Source: Streptomyces lavendofoliae (GTDB lineage Bacteria; Actinomycetota; Actinomycetes; Streptomycetales; Streptomycetaceae). From it: DNA of 64,000 bases. This document shows, one piece after another, positions 52,712 to 61,489 of this stretch. The DNA lies in contig NZ_BMTP01000006.1 of NCBI RefSeq assembly GCF_014649735.1, positions 124,001-188,000 on the forward strand, read 5' to 3'. The position numbers were made by a program, and so were the translations under genes. Within the stretch, counting starts at the first letter, position 1; the number at the start of each line of letters is the position of its first letter. Under the pieces are notes generated by a model, which was given only the letters and a program-made list of their open reading frames with translations, had not been told where the DNA came from and did not search any database.

Positions 52712-53181
52712 GCCGCCACGCTGCCAGAGCGTCCCGCGCGCCGCGCGGCGGGGAGGCCGAACCGGGGACGGCACAGGGGCCGGGGCGTGCCCGCGCGGAG
52801 CCGGTGGACCCGAGGACCGGAGCGGGACGGGGACAGCAGGGGCGGGGGCGGGCGGGGTGCCGCCGGTCGGGAGGGGGTCGCGGGCGGGATCGTCCGGGGC
52901 GCGGCGCACGGACGGCGGGAGGCGGCGGGCGGAACGGCCTTGTGGACATCCATTCTGACTGGCCGTCAGATTGTTTGTGGGCGGCCGGTTCTTGACGCCA
53001 CGGGGGCTCGGTAAGAAAGTTTCACCTGGTGCGCGTGGTGCCGAAGGATTCTTTCAGAACGGTGCAGGAAGGTTCAGGAGCGTCCGGTTCGCGGAGCGGT
53101 CGACGAGCTGTCACGACTCGTCGACCAGCCGTCGACGGGCTTTCGCGCGACGTCCGGGAGGACGCTGCGGGGAGGGGGAGC
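52712..53181. other. long spacer upstream of the serine hydrolase gene
   Basis: Divergent promoter region. A relatively AT-rich patch (52960-53055) contains TTGACG at 52993, GGTAAGA 15 bases later and the palindrome GAAAGTTTC near 53016, a plausible promoter with operator for the hydrolase. Open frames are shadows. Confidence 0.35.
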
Positions 53182-54966
53182 GTGGTGGGACTGACGGAGG
53201 GGATGAGCCGTCGCCGGTTCGGCGGCGGGATGCTGACCCTGGGAGGTGCGCTGGTGATCGGTTCGGTTCCGGGGGCCGCGGCGGCTGCCGCCGGCAGCAC
53301 GGCGGGCGGAGGCCGGCCGACCCTGCGGTTGGGCTCTCCCGAACGGGCGGGACTGCTGCCCGCGTACTTGGACCGGCTGGTGGCCGACGCCGAGCGGTTC
53401 CTCGACCCCTCCCCGAAGCACCCGTGGTACGCGGGGGCGGTGCTGCTGGCGGGCCGGGGGGCGACGGTGGCGCTCCACCGGGCCATCGGGCACGCGGTGC
53501 GCTACGCGGCGTACGACGAGAGGACCGACACGGGCGTGGAGCTGCCGCCGGAGCGGCGCATCGCGATGGCCGACGACACCGTGTTCGACCTGGCGTCGGT
53601 CTCGAAGCTGTTCACCTCGATCCTGGCCGTGCAGCAGATCGAGCGCGGGGCGCTGGAGCTGGAGGAGAGGGTCACGGCGTACCTGCCGGAATTCGGGGGC
53701 GGCGGCAAGCAGGACGTCACGGTCCGCCATCTGCTCACCCACACCTCCGGTTTCCGGGCGTGGATCCCGCTGTACAAGGAGCCGACACGGGAGGGGAGGC
53801 TGCGGCTGTTGTGGCAGGAGGCGCCCGCGAACCCGCCCGGCACCCGCTACCTCTACTCCGACCTCAATCTCATCTCGCTCCAGCTGATCCTGGAGGAGAT
53901 CACCGGTCACTCCCTGGACGCCCTCCTGCGGAACGAGATCACCGCTCCCCTCGGGATGCACCGCACGCGGTTCAACCCTCCCGCCTCCTGGAGACCGAAG
54001 ATCGCCGCCACCGAGGACGCCCGGCCGCCCTGGTCGGGCCTCGACCGCGGCCTGGTGTGGGGGGAGGTCCACGACGAGAACGCGTACGCCTTCGGCGGCG
54101 TCGCCGGCCACGCCGGGGTCTTCTCCTGCGCCTGGGACCTCGCCGTCCTCGCCCGTACGCTGCTCAACGGCGGCGTCTACGGGCACGCCCGCATCCTGGA
54201 GCCGAAGTCGGTGCGCCTGATGTTCACCGACTTCAACACCGCCTTCCCCGGCGACGAGCACGGGCTGGGCTTCGAGCTCTACCAGCACTGGTACATGGGT
54301 GCCATGGCCACCCCGCACACCGCCGGCCACACCGGGTTCACCGGCACCAGCCTGGTGATCGACCCCACCACCGACTCGTTCCTGGTGGTCCTCGGCAACT
54401 CGGTCCACCCGGTGCGCGGTTGGCGCTCCGGCTCCGCGCCGCGTGTCGCCGCCGCCAACCACCTGGCCCGCGCCGTCCCCGTACGCCCGACGCGGGGCCG
54501 CACAGCCTGGTACGCCGGGATGGCGTCGGGTGCGGAGGTCACGCTGACCCTGCCGGACCTGACCCCCGCCTCGCCGCGTCCACGGCTGCGGTGCTCGGTG
54601 TGGTGGGACACCGAGCCGGTCGCGGACGGCCTGTTTCTGGAGGCGTCCGGTGACGCGGGCGCGACGTGGCGGCCGGTGCCCTTCGTGACCACGCGTCCCG
54701 GGGAGGAGCCCCTCGCGCACCCGGCCGGGTCGGTGAGCGGGTGGTCGGGCCGGGCCTGGCACCGGCTGGAGGCCGACCTGTCCGCCTGGCGGCGCACCCC
54801 GGTCCGGCTGCGCTGGCGGTACGCGACCGACCGGTCGTACGTCGGCCGGGGGGTGTACGTGGACGGCATCCGGGTGCAGGACGGCTCGCGCACCCTGTTC
54901 GACGAGACCCGGCCCGCGGACGGCTCCCGCATCGAGGCGCACGGCTGGGCCGCCTCCGCCGACTGA
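53182..54966 (+). CDS. Tat-exported serine hydrolase (class C beta-lactamase/esterase fold)
   Basis: A 594-residue protein. The N-terminus MSRRRFGGGMLTLGGALVIG is a twin-arginine signal. The beta-lactamase-like domain has the nucleophile motif SVSKLF (FDLASVSKLFTS), the Tyr motif YSDLN and HTGF near GHTGFTGTSLVI. After about residue 420 an extra beta-rich module follows (RCSVWWDTEPVADGLFLEAS, RLRWRYATDRSYVGRGVYVD), probably carbohydrate or wall binding. It may be a D,D-peptidase, esterase or related hydrolase. GTG 53182 is preferred because GGAGGGGGAG stands directly before it; the internal ATG of MSRRRF has a site too close. Confidence 0.85.
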   Translation: MVGLTEGMSRRRFGGGMLTLGGALVIGSVPGAAAAAAGSTAGGGRPTLRLGSPERAGLLPAYLDRLVADAERFLDPSPKHPWYAGAVLLAGRGATVALHRAIGHAVRYAAYDERTDTGVELPPERRIAMADDTVFDLASVSKLFTSILAVQQIERGALELEERVTAYLPEFGGGGKQDVTVRHLLTHTSGFRAWIPLYKEPTREGRLRLLWQEAPANPPGTRYLYSDLNLISLQLILEEITGHSLDALLRNEITAPLGMHRTRFNPPASWRPKIAATEDARPPWSGLDRGLVWGEVHDENAYAFGGVAGHAGVFSCAWDLAVLARTLLNGGVYGHARILEPKSVRLMFTDFNTAFPGDEHGLGFELYQHWYMGAMATPHTAGHTGFTGTSLVIDPTTDSFLVVLGNSVHPVRGWRSGSAPRVAAANHLARAVPVRPTRGRTAWYAGMASGAEVTLTLPDLTPASPRPRLRCSVWWDTEPVADGLFLEASGDAGATWRPVPFVTTRPGEEPLAHPAGSVSGWSGRAWHRLEADLSAWRRTPVRLRWRYATDRSYVGRGVYVDGIRVQDGSRTLFDETRPADGSRIEAHGWAASAD

Positions 54967-55052
54967 CCGGGTCGGGGGCGCCGGGGATGCGGGTCGCACC
55001 CGGGCGGGCGAAACTGAGGGGCGGGGGGTCACTCGGCGAGGAGGACGACCCT

Positions 55053-55247
55053 ATGTCCGTGATGGACAAGCTCAAGCAGATGCTCAAGGGGCACGAGGAC
55101 AAGGCCGGTCAGGGTATCGACCGGGGCGGTGACATGGTCGACAAGAAGACCCGGGGCAAGTACAGCGGTCAGGTCGACACCGCCCAGGATCGGCTCAAGG
55201 ACCGGTTCGGCGGCAACCGCGACCAGGACCCGCCGACCCGGACCTGA
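55053..55247 (+). CDS. MT0933-type antitoxin-like/CsbD-like small protein
   Basis: A 64-residue, highly charged, Gly/Lys/Asp-rich protein (MSVMDKLKQMLKGHEDKAGQ, DRGGDMVDKKTRGKYSGQVD) that fits the actinobacterial MT0933 antitoxin family. In mycobacteria the family pairs with a toxin; in Streptomyces most copies are orphan and may act as general stress proteins. No toxin gene neighbours it. GGAGGAC lies 6-12 bases before the ATG. Confidence 0.82.
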   Translation: MSVMDKLKQMLKGHEDKAGQGIDRGGDMVDKKTRGKYSGQVDTAQDRLKDRFGGNRDQDPPTRT

Positions 55248-55466
55248 CCCGGCCCTTCCGTCCACGTACCTCCGGCCCCGGCGACCGTGTTTCCCGCGAC
55301 CGCCGGGGCCGAGGCGTGTCCGGGCGCGGGCATGGTCGGGACCCCGCCGGTCCGCCGGGGATTCGCCGGAACGGGGCTCCGCACCACCCACCCGGGCGCC
55401 TCGACGTGCGGTGGGGGCGCGGCTGATGAACAGTCGTGTCGAGTCCCCAACTCGAAGGAGAAGCTC

Positions 55467-55643
55467 ATGCTTCGGCGCATCTCGCTCGTTCTGGCCGGTC
55501 TGCTCGCGGTCGGCTTCATGGCCGCTGCTCCCGCCGCCGCCCACGGCTCGGACGTGGAAGGCTGCTGGGCCTCCGGCGGTCACGTGAAGGCCGGTGACGT
55601 CAAGGTCAAGCACTTCGACGCCACCTGCTGGGACGTCGGCTGA
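55467..55643 (+). CDS. small secreted two-cysteine peptide
   Basis: A 58-residue pre-peptide: signal sequence MLRRISLVLAGLLAVGFMAA cut after AAA, leaving about 33 residues starting HGSDVEGCWASGGHVKAG and ending HFDATCWDVG. The two Cys, each followed by Trp, may form one disulfide in an extracellular micro-protein. I know no named family for it. GAAGGAG 6 bases before ATG supports expression, and a strong bidirectional terminator follows at 55655. Confidence 0.7.
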   Translation: MLRRISLVLAGLLAVGFMAAAPAAAHGSDVEGCWASGGHVKAGDVKVKHFDATCWDVG

Positions 55644-55654
55644 CACCACGAGCG

Positions 55655-55693
55655 ACACACCGATGGGCGCCCTTGTGGCGCCCATCCGTGTGT
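55655..55693. terminator. strong bidirectional terminator
   Basis: ACACACCGATGGGCGCC (55655-55671) pairs with GGCGCCCATCCGTGTGT (55677-55693), with one mismatch and a 5-base loop. It separates the secreted-peptide gene from the convergent oxidoreductase gene. Confidence 0.85.
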
Positions 55694-55716
55694 CCTGGCG
55701 ACCAGGCGCCGGGGCT

Positions 55717-57261
55717 TCAGCGGCCCAGCACCGCCATGGCCGCGTTGTGGCCGGGGACGCCGCTGACCCCGCCGCCCCGCACCGCCCCCGCCCCGCACAG
55801 CAGGACGTTGGCGTGGGCGGTCTCCACGCCCCATCGCCCGGTGGACCCGGTGGCGTACGGCCAGGCGAGGTCGCCGTGGAAGATGTGGCCGCCGGGCAGC
55901 CGGAGGTCCCGCTCCAGGTCGAGCGGGGTCCTCGCCTCGATGCACGGACGGCCGTCCGCGTCGGTGGCGAGGCAGTCGGCGAGCGGTTCGGCCAGATGGG
56001 TGTCGAGTTCGGCGACGGTGGCGGCCAGGAGCGCGGCACGAGCGGCGTCGTTGCCGGCGGTGAAGAGCCGCGCCGGGGCGTGCAGGCCGAAGAGCGTGAG
56101 GGTGTGGTGGCCACGGGCCGCCAGGCCGGGAGCGAGGATCGAGGAGTCGCTCAGCGAGTGGCAGTAGAGCTCGGAGGGCGGCGCGCTCGGCGGCCGGCCG
56201 GCCGCCGCCTCCCGGTAGGCGGTTGCCAGCTGCTCGTACCCCTCCGAGACGTGGAACGTCCCGGCGAACGCGTCCTGCGGATCGACGGAGCGGTCTCTGA
56301 GCCGGGGCAGCCGCTTCAGCAGCATGTTGACCTTCAGCTGGGCTCCCTCGGCGGGCGGTGGGGCGGGCTCGCCGAGGAGGGCGGCCAGGACGTGCGGCGA
56401 GGTGCCGGCGAGGACGTGCCGGGCCGCGACCTTGCCCTCGCCCTCCGCCGTGCGGAAGGCGATCTCGGCGTCCCGGCCGTCCGTCCGGATACGCACCGCC
56501 TCGTGGCCGGTGCGGAGGTCGGCGCCGGCCGAGCGCGCCGCGTCCGCCAGGGCGTCGGTGAGGGCGCCCATGCCGCCGACCGGGACGTTCCACTCCCCCG
56601 TCCCGCCGCCGATCACGTGGTACAGGAAGCAGCGGTTCTGCGCGAGGGAGGGGTCGTGGGCGTCGGCGAACGTGCCGATCAGGGCGTCGGTGAGCACCAC
56701 CCCGCGTACCAGGTCGTCGTGGAAGGACTCCTCGATCGCGACGCCGACGGGCTCCTCGAAGAGCTTCCGCCAGGCGTCGTCGTCCGCGACGCGGGCCCGC
56801 AGCGCGGCGCGGGTGGGCAGCGGCTCGGTGAGGGTGGGGAAGACCCGCTCGGCGACACGGCCGGTCATGGCGTGGAACCGCCGCCAGGCCGTGTACTCGG
56901 CGTCCGAGCCCGTGAGCGCGGCGAACGACTCGCGCGTCCCGTGTCCGCCCACCAGCAGGCCGGTCGCCCGGCCCCCGCGCTCGGCCGGGGTGTACGAGGA
57001 GACGGTGCGACGGGCGACGGCGAACCGCAGGCCCAGGTCCCGCACGATCTTCGACGGCAGCAGGGACACCAGGTAGGAGTAGCGGGACAGCCGGGCGTCC
57101 ACTCCGGGGAAGGGCCGGGTGGAGACGGCGGCCCCTCCGGTGCCGGGCAGGCGCTCCAGGACGAGGACGGAGCGTCCGGCGCGGGCGAGGTAGGCGGCGG
57201 CGACCAGTCCGTTGTGGCCGCCGCCGACGATGACGGCGTCGTACGAGCGCTGTACGGTCAT
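55717..57261 (-). CDS. phytoene-dehydrogenase-like FAD/NAD(P) oxidoreductase
   Basis: A 514-residue flavoprotein of the CrtI/PYROXD2 type. The FAD-binding Rossmann motif is AVIVGGGHNGLVAAAYLARA followed by VLVLERLPGTGGAA; the C-terminal VLLCGAGAVRGGGVSGVPGH is the second FAD contact typical of this group. No carotenoid genes (crtE, crtB) are near, so a desaturase role in pigment formation is not supported; amine or lipid oxidation is possible. Its ATG 57261 overlaps the TGA of the upstream kinase gene (ATGA), so it should be translated from the same mRNA. Confidence 0.88.
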   Translation of the reverse strand: MTVQRSYDAVIVGGGHNGLVAAAYLARAGRSVLVLERLPGTGGAAVSTRPFPGVDARLSRYSYLVSLLPSKIVRDLGLRFAVARRTVSSYTPAERGGRATGLLVGGHGTRESFAALTGSDAEYTAWRRFHAMTGRVAERVFPTLTEPLPTRAALRARVADDDAWRKLFEEPVGVAIEESFHDDLVRGVVLTDALIGTFADAHDPSLAQNRCFLYHVIGGGTGEWNVPVGGMGALTDALADAARSAGADLRTGHEAVRIRTDGRDAEIAFRTAEGEGKVAARHVLAGTSPHVLAALLGEPAPPPAEGAQLKVNMLLKRLPRLRDRSVDPQDAFAGTFHVSEGYEQLATAYREAAAGRPPSAPPSELYCHSLSDSSILAPGLAARGHHTLTLFGLHAPARLFTAGNDAARAALLAATVAELDTHLAEPLADCLATDADGRPCIEARTPLDLERDLRLPGGHIFHGDLAWPYATGSTGRWGVETAHANVLLCGAGAVRGGGVSGVPGHNAAMAVLGR

Positions 57262-59216
57262 GGCCCTTCGTAGCACGCGTCAGCGCCGGTCCTCCAGGTC
57301 CGGTCGCCGCCGCCTTGCCCGTCGCTCCCGCCGCCGCCTCGCCCACCGCCGCCGCCGCGCCGTTCGGCGAGCCGCCGGTACAGCTCGACGGCCTCGGTGT
57401 GCCGCCCCAGCCGCCGCAGGCACCGCGCCTCGTCGTCGCGGCTGGCCAGGGCGTCCGGGTGGGTGGCGCCGAGCACCCGGTCCCGGGCCTCGGCGACGTG
57501 CCGGTACGCGGCGAGCGCCTCCGTCCAGCGGCCGAGCCGGCCGAGCCCCGCGGCGACCTCCCGGTAGCAGGCCAGGGTCTCGGGGTGCTCCGGCCCCAGC
57601 AGGCGGGCGCGGGCGGCGGCCACGTCGCACGCCGCCCGGTACGCCTCCTCCGGGCGCCCGAGCCTGCCGAGGCTGATCGCCAGGTCGTGCCGGCAGCGCA
57701 GCGTGTCGGGGTGGTCGGCGCCCATGACGCGGGTACGGGAGTCGAGGACGGCGGTGTACAGCCCGTGCGCCTCCACGTGGCGCCCCAGCCGTCCCAGCGC
57801 GTACGCCGTCTCCTCACGGGCGGCGAGGGTGCCGGGGTGGTCGGGGCCGAGCACCCGGGTCCGGCCCTCGGCGGCCCGGACGAACTGGCGCAGCGCCTCG
57901 GCGTCCCGGCCGGTCCGGCTGAGCGCGTACCCGGCCTCGTACCGGCTGGTGAGGGTGTCGCGATGGTCGGGGCCCAGAACCCGCTCCCGCTCGTCGGCGA
58001 CCGCGCCGTGCGCCTCCGCCGCCTCCTCCCAGCGGCCCAGGCGCCCCAGGCCGAGCGCCGCGCCGTGCCGGTCCGCGAGGTGGGCGAGCGCCTGCGGCGG
58101 CGCGGGGTCCGCCACGCGCCCGGACGGCGGCCGGGCCGTACCGCGCGGGCCGGTGGAGGGGACGGGGGCGGAGGTGGCGGCGGCCGTGGGGGCGGTCCAC
58201 TCGCCGGTGAGACCGGCCACCGGGCCCGGGGGCGAGATCATGTGCGGCAGGACCGCGCCGACCGCCTTGTGCCCGGTCGTCATGCCCCGGGTCCAGGACG
58301 GCAGCCGAGGGGCGGTCGGGTGGGCGGGGGCGAGCGGGAAGGGGGCGTCGAGCACCGCGGTCGGGGCCGGCCGGGCGCCGGTGATGCGGCGCCGGAGGTC
58401 GGCGGCGTCGGTGGGGCGGTCGTCGGGCGTCTTGGCGAGCAGATCGAGGACGGCCCGCTCGAACGACTCGGGCAGCTCCGCCCGGCGGTTGCGCAGGGGC
58501 TCGGGCGGGGTGTCGCGGTGCCCCACGAGGATCGCCCAGGGGTCGTCCAGGTCGAAGGGCGGGGCGCCGGTGGCGATCTCGTACAGGACGCACCCGAGCG
58601 AGTACAGGTCGCTGCGGTGGTCGACCGGGCCGCCGCTGATCTGCTCGGGCGACATGTAGTGCGGGGTGCCCATGGCGATACCGGTGCCGGTGAGGCGGGA
58701 GGTGAAGCCGATGTCGCCGCCGAGGCGGGCGATCCCGAAGTCGCAGATCTTCACGGTGCCGTCGTCCAGCCGCATGATGTTGGCGGGCTTGAGATCCCGG
58801 TGCACGATGCCCTGCCGGTGGGTGTGGACGAGCGCGTCGGCGACCTGTTCGGCGATGTCGACGACGTCGTGGACCGGCAGCGGGTGCTGGGCGTTGGCCT
58901 CCAGGAGCTGGCTCAGGTTGCGGCCCTCGAGGAGCTCCATGACCAGGTAGAGCTGCCCCTCGGACTCCCCGAAGTCGTGGACGACGGTGATGCCTCGGTG
59001 CTGGAGCGCGGCGGCGACGCGTGCCTCGCGGCGGAACCGCTCGCGCAGCACGGTGACGAAGTCGCGGTCGTGGCGCGGTCCCGGCGGCTTGAGGCGCTTG
59101 ACCGCCACGCGGCGTCCGAGCGCCTCGTCGGTGGCGCGCCACACCTCGCCCATCCCGCCGCGTCCGATCACCTCCTCCAGTCGGTACCGTCCCTGGAGCA
59201 GCCTGGTGTCCCCCAT
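57258..59216 (-). CDS. Ser/Thr protein kinase with TPR repeats
   Basis: A 652-residue soluble kinase. Residues 10-270 form the catalytic domain: GRGGMGEVW loop, K40 in VAVKRL, HRDLKPANIM, DFGIARLGG, and APE-like SPEQISGG. A Pro/Ala-rich linker follows (270-390), then about six 42-residue tetratricopeptide units with the recurring LGRLGRxxEA and RVLGPDHPDTL pattern (390-620), and a Gly-rich end. There is no transmembrane helix or PASTA, so it senses or docks through the TPR. ATG 59216 is the likely start. Overlaps by 4 bases with the downstream oxidoreductase gene, a probable functional partner. Confidence 0.9.
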   Translation of the reverse strand: MGDTRLLQGRYRLEEVIGRGGMGEVWRATDEALGRRVAVKRLKPPGPRHDRDFVTVLRERFRREARVAAALQHRGITVVHDFGESEGQLYLVMELLEGRNLSQLLEANAQHPLPVHDVVDIAEQVADALVHTHRQGIVHRDLKPANIMRLDDGTVKICDFGIARLGGDIGFTSRLTGTGIAMGTPHYMSPEQISGGPVDHRSDLYSLGCVLYEIATGAPPFDLDDPWAILVGHRDTPPEPLRNRRAELPESFERAVLDLLAKTPDDRPTDAADLRRRITGARPAPTAVLDAPFPLAPAHPTAPRLPSWTRGMTTGHKAVGAVLPHMISPPGPVAGLTGEWTAPTAAATSAPVPSTGPRGTARPPSGRVADPAPPQALAHLADRHGAALGLGRLGRWEEAAEAHGAVADERERVLGPDHRDTLTSRYEAGYALSRTGRDAEALRQFVRAAEGRTRVLGPDHPGTLAAREETAYALGRLGRHVEAHGLYTAVLDSRTRVMGADHPDTLRCRHDLAISLGRLGRPEEAYRAACDVAAARARLLGPEHPETLACYREVAAGLGRLGRWTEALAAYRHVAEARDRVLGATHPDALASRDDEARCLRRLGRHTEAVELYRRLAERRGGGGGRGGGGSDGQGGGDRTWRTGADACYEGP

Positions 59217-59266
59217 CGCGTGCCATCGCCCCCGTCGAGTTCCCGGCGATCCGCCCGTCGCCCCCG

Positions 59267-60133
59267 CTAAGCCCTCCCCGGCCCGTCCAGTATGGCGTCC
59301 GGCGTGCGGATGTTGTACGGGGCCGGGCGGGTGTCGGGTCCCAGTCTGGCCACGGCTCGCAGGACGTGCCGCGGCGGGAGTTGCCAGCGGATACGGGAGG
59401 GAACACAGCGCAACAGGTTGCCGGTCGCGGTCAGACGGCGGGTGACCGTGCCGGCGCTCGGCGCGGGCCGGCCGTACAGGGCGTGGGCGTGGGGCGGCAG
59501 CGAGTGGTACGCGAGGTCCGCCGCACGCCGCCAGAGCAGGGCGCGCGCGGGGACCAGCGGGGCGGGCACCGGCGGGCGGCGCAGGAAGGCGTCGACGGTA
59601 CGGGCGTCGTCGCCGGCGGCGAGCCGGGGCCGGGTCCGGTCGAAGTACGCGGCGAGCGCGGCCGTGGAGCCGGGCACCCCGGCCGGGTCCAGGCCCACGA
59701 GCCGGGCGCTGCGGCGCTGCTCGTCGACGTAGCGGTCGGCGTGGGCGGCGTCCAGGGGGATCCCGGAGCGGCGCAGGACGTCCAGGTAGGAGTCGACCTC
59801 GGCGCAGTGGACCCACAGCAGCAGCTCGGGGTCGTCGACCCCCAGGAGGCGGTGGATCCGCCGGACGCGGGCCCCGGCCTTCTCGGCGGCGCCGGTGGTG
59901 CCGTAGGTGATGGTGCCGACGAAGCCGGCGGTCCGCATCAGCCGGCCCCAGGCGTCGTCCAGGAAGCTGCTGTTGATCATGACTCCGCGCACGGCGTCGG
60001 GGTGCAGCGCCTGGAGGTACAGCGCGCGGACGCCCGCGACCCACATCATGGGGTCGCCGTGCAGCTGCCAGGTCACGGAGCCGGGCCCGAACAGGCCGGG
60101 GTCCGCGCCGCCTTCGCCGGTGGCCGTGCCCAT
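59267..60133 (-). CDS. MpaB-like oxygenase family protein (DUF2236)
   Basis: A 288-residue helical protein of the DUF2236/ER-bound oxygenase MpaB group, haem b proteins related to the rubber-cleaving Lcp. Family features are GSVTWQLHGDPMMWVAGVRA, LYLQALHPDAVRGVM, with the His likely serving as haem ligand, and TITYGTTGAAEKAGARVRRI followed by LLLWVHCAEVDSYLD. No signal peptide. It lies 50 bases upstream of the kinase gene on the same strand and might be the first gene of that unit. The substrate is unknown. Confidence 0.85.
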   Translation of the reverse strand: MGTATGEGGADPGLFGPGSVTWQLHGDPMMWVAGVRALYLQALHPDAVRGVMINSSFLDDAWGRLMRTAGFVGTITYGTTGAAEKAGARVRRIHRLLGVDDPELLLWVHCAEVDSYLDVLRRSGIPLDAAHADRYVDEQRRSARLVGLDPAGVPGSTAALAAYFDRTRPRLAAGDDARTVDAFLRRPPVPAPLVPARALLWRRAADLAYHSLPPHAHALYGRPAPSAGTVTRRLTATGNLLRCVPSRIRWQLPPRHVLRAVARLGPDTRPAPYNIRTPDAILDGPGRA

Positions 60134-60191
60134 CGTCCGACGGTACCCCGGCGCCCGGGGCGTGCCCAGAGCGGTGCGCGCCCGGTCTCCG

Positions 60192-60247
60192 GTTCGCCCG
60201 GGTCGTGGGGTCGTACCCGCGGGTACGACCCCACGACCCGGGCGAAC
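60192..60247. terminator. 56-bp perfect palindrome (27-bp arms)
   Basis: Left arm 60192-60218 and right arm 60221-60247 are exact inverted copies around a two-base centre (GC). The arms start GTTCGCCCGGGTCG and reach the centre as TCGTACCC-GC-GGGTACGA. It lies between the stop of the DUF6480 gene and the start of the MpaB-type gene, so it would end transcription of the former; with no loop to spare in DNA form it could also extrude as a cruciform. Confidence 0.7.
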
Positions 60248-60254
60248 GGGACCC

Positions 60255-60536
60255 TCAGAGGGCGATCATCACGGCTATGGCGGCGAACAGCGCCGCCACG
60301 AGGACCACGACCAGCAGGATCAGCACCATCGGGGCCTTGGCCCAGCCGGTCGTCGGGTTGTGCGTCTCCCTCGGGCCGGCCCCCGGCATGCTCGACTCCG
60401 CGGGCGGCGTCTCGCCCGGCGGGACGCCGCCACCGGCTTCGAGGCCCGTGGTGCGGTCCGGGTCGGGGTCCGGATTCGGGGCCGGGTTCGGGACGGGGCC
60501 GCGGTCCGGGTCCTGATCGTGGTTCGGGTGGGTCAT
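60255..60536 (-). CDS. DUF6480-family single-pass membrane protein
   Basis: A 93-residue protein: Asp/Pro/Asn-rich head (PVPNPAPNPDPDPDR), the conserved block TTGLEAGGGVPPGETPPAES then MPGAGPRETHNPTTGWAKAP, and one C-terminal membrane helix (MVLILLVVVLVAALFAAIAV). The conserved block is the DUF6480 signature common in Streptomyces. Its function is unknown. It is followed by a 56-bp palindrome and preceded by the CDGSH gene on the same strand. Confidence 0.85.
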   Translation of the reverse strand: MTHPNHDQDPDRGPVPNPAPNPDPDPDRTTGLEAGGGVPPGETPPAESSMPGAGPRETHNPTTGWAKAPMVLILLVVVLVAALFAAIAVMIAL

Positions 60537-60564
60537 GCGGTACGGGTGCGCAGGCCGGGGCGTT

Positions 60565-60786
60565 TCAATCCTCCCCGCGGGTGCGGCGCCGGTGACTGGT
60601 GTCGCACCAGGGGTAGCGGCGGCTGCGGCGGCAGGTGCACACCGCGACCATGAAGCGGTCCGAACACGCCGTCGTGCCGTCCGGCAGCCGGATCTCGACG
60701 GGCCCCTCCATCAGGAGGGGCCCCTCCGGATCGATCACCACCCGTTCGGCTGCGCGTCCGGTGCCGTGTTCAGTTTCGCTGGGCAC
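60565..60786 (-). CDS. CDGSH-type iron-sulfur protein
   Basis: A 73-residue protein with one CDGSH-like motif, CTCRRSRRYPWCDTSH, providing the 3-Cys-1-His ligands of a [2Fe-2S] cluster (the canonical CDGSH reads CDTSH here). The first half is a beta-strand region (GPVEIRLPDGTTACSDRFMV). Prokaryotic members act in electron transfer or cluster handling. GTG 60786 overlaps the end of the upstream methyltransferase gene by 17 bases, so the two form one transcription unit. Confidence 0.88.
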   Translation of the reverse strand: MPSETEHGTGRAAERVVIDPEGPLLMEGPVEIRLPDGTTACSDRFMVAVCTCRRSRRYPWCDTSHRRRTRGED

Positions 60787-61426
60787 GGATCACCACCAGG
60801 TCTTCCTTGCGCTCTTCCGGGTCTATCAGCCCTTGCTTCTCCAGCCACTCCGCGTGCCGGGCCATCACCGGCCCGAACGGGATGGTGGTGCGCAGTTCGA
60901 CCCGCGCCGACAGGCCCCCGTCGCGCAGCCGGTCGAGAGTCGCGTCCACACCGGACAGCGCCGACTGCACCAGCAAGAGGACCCCCGACTCGCGCAGCAG
61001 GTCCGGGGCGCGGTCACAGAGCCGGTCGATGACCTGACGCCCGTCCACCCCGGCGTTCCAGGTGCGGTCCGCCCCGCGCGCGGGGCGCGGGGACAGGACG
61101 TACGGCGGGTTCGACAGGATCAGGTCGAAGCGCCGGTCGCCGACGGGACCGGTCAGGTCGCCGTGCCGGACGACGACCGGCAGTCCCCGGCGCCAGGCGT
61201 TGTACCGCGCGGCGAGTACGGCCCGCCAGGAGATGTCGACGGCGGTCACGCGCGCCGCTCCGCACTCGGCGGCGAGCAGCGCCAGGGCGCCCGTTCCGGT
61301 TCCGACGTCGAGCACCTCGACACGGGGTTGTTCACACAGGATCCGCAGCTCACTGCGGGCGGCCTGGGCGAGCAGTTCCGTGTCCTCCTGGGGCGCGTAC
61401 ACACCGCGCGGTCTGAGTAGACGCAT
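60770..61426 (-). CDS. HemK2/MTQ2-like class I methyltransferase
   Basis: A 218-residue SAM-dependent methyltransferase. The SAM loop is VLDVGTGTGALALLAA, followed by VTAVDIS for the ribose acid, and the substrate motif is LILSNPPYVLSP (NPPY), the mark of N5-glutamine and adenine-N6 enzymes. RPRGVYAPQEDTELLAQAA is the N-terminal start of the HemK2/MTQ2 group. A true release-factor PrmC has an additional N-terminal domain that this lacks, so another Gln-containing target is likely. Divergent from the Rieske oxidoreductase. Confidence 0.87.
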   Translation of the reverse strand: MRLLRPRGVYAPQEDTELLAQAARSELRILCEQPRVEVLDVGTGTGALALLAAECGAARVTAVDISWRAVLAARYNAWRRGLPVVVRHGDLTGPVGDRRFDLILSNPPYVLSPRPARGADRTWNAGVDGRQVIDRLCDRAPDLLRESGVLLLVQSALSGVDATLDRLRDGGLSARVELRTTIPFGPVMARHAEWLEKQGLIDPEERKEDLVVIRAQRN

Positions 61427-61489
61427 GCACAGCGGGTACCTCGGACTTCCCCGGCGAAACGCTGGTGATCTGTGTGTGAGGAGTGTGCG

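Noticed and set aside
53010..53030. DasR-type operator near GAAAGTTTC before the serine hydrolase
   Set aside because: The sequence does not match the ACTGGTCTAGACCA-type consensus; only a short palindrome is present.
55717..57261. Carotenoid biosynthetic locus
   Set aside because: Only a CrtI-like fold is present; no geranylgeranyl diphosphate synthase, phytoene synthase or cyclase genes are in the window.
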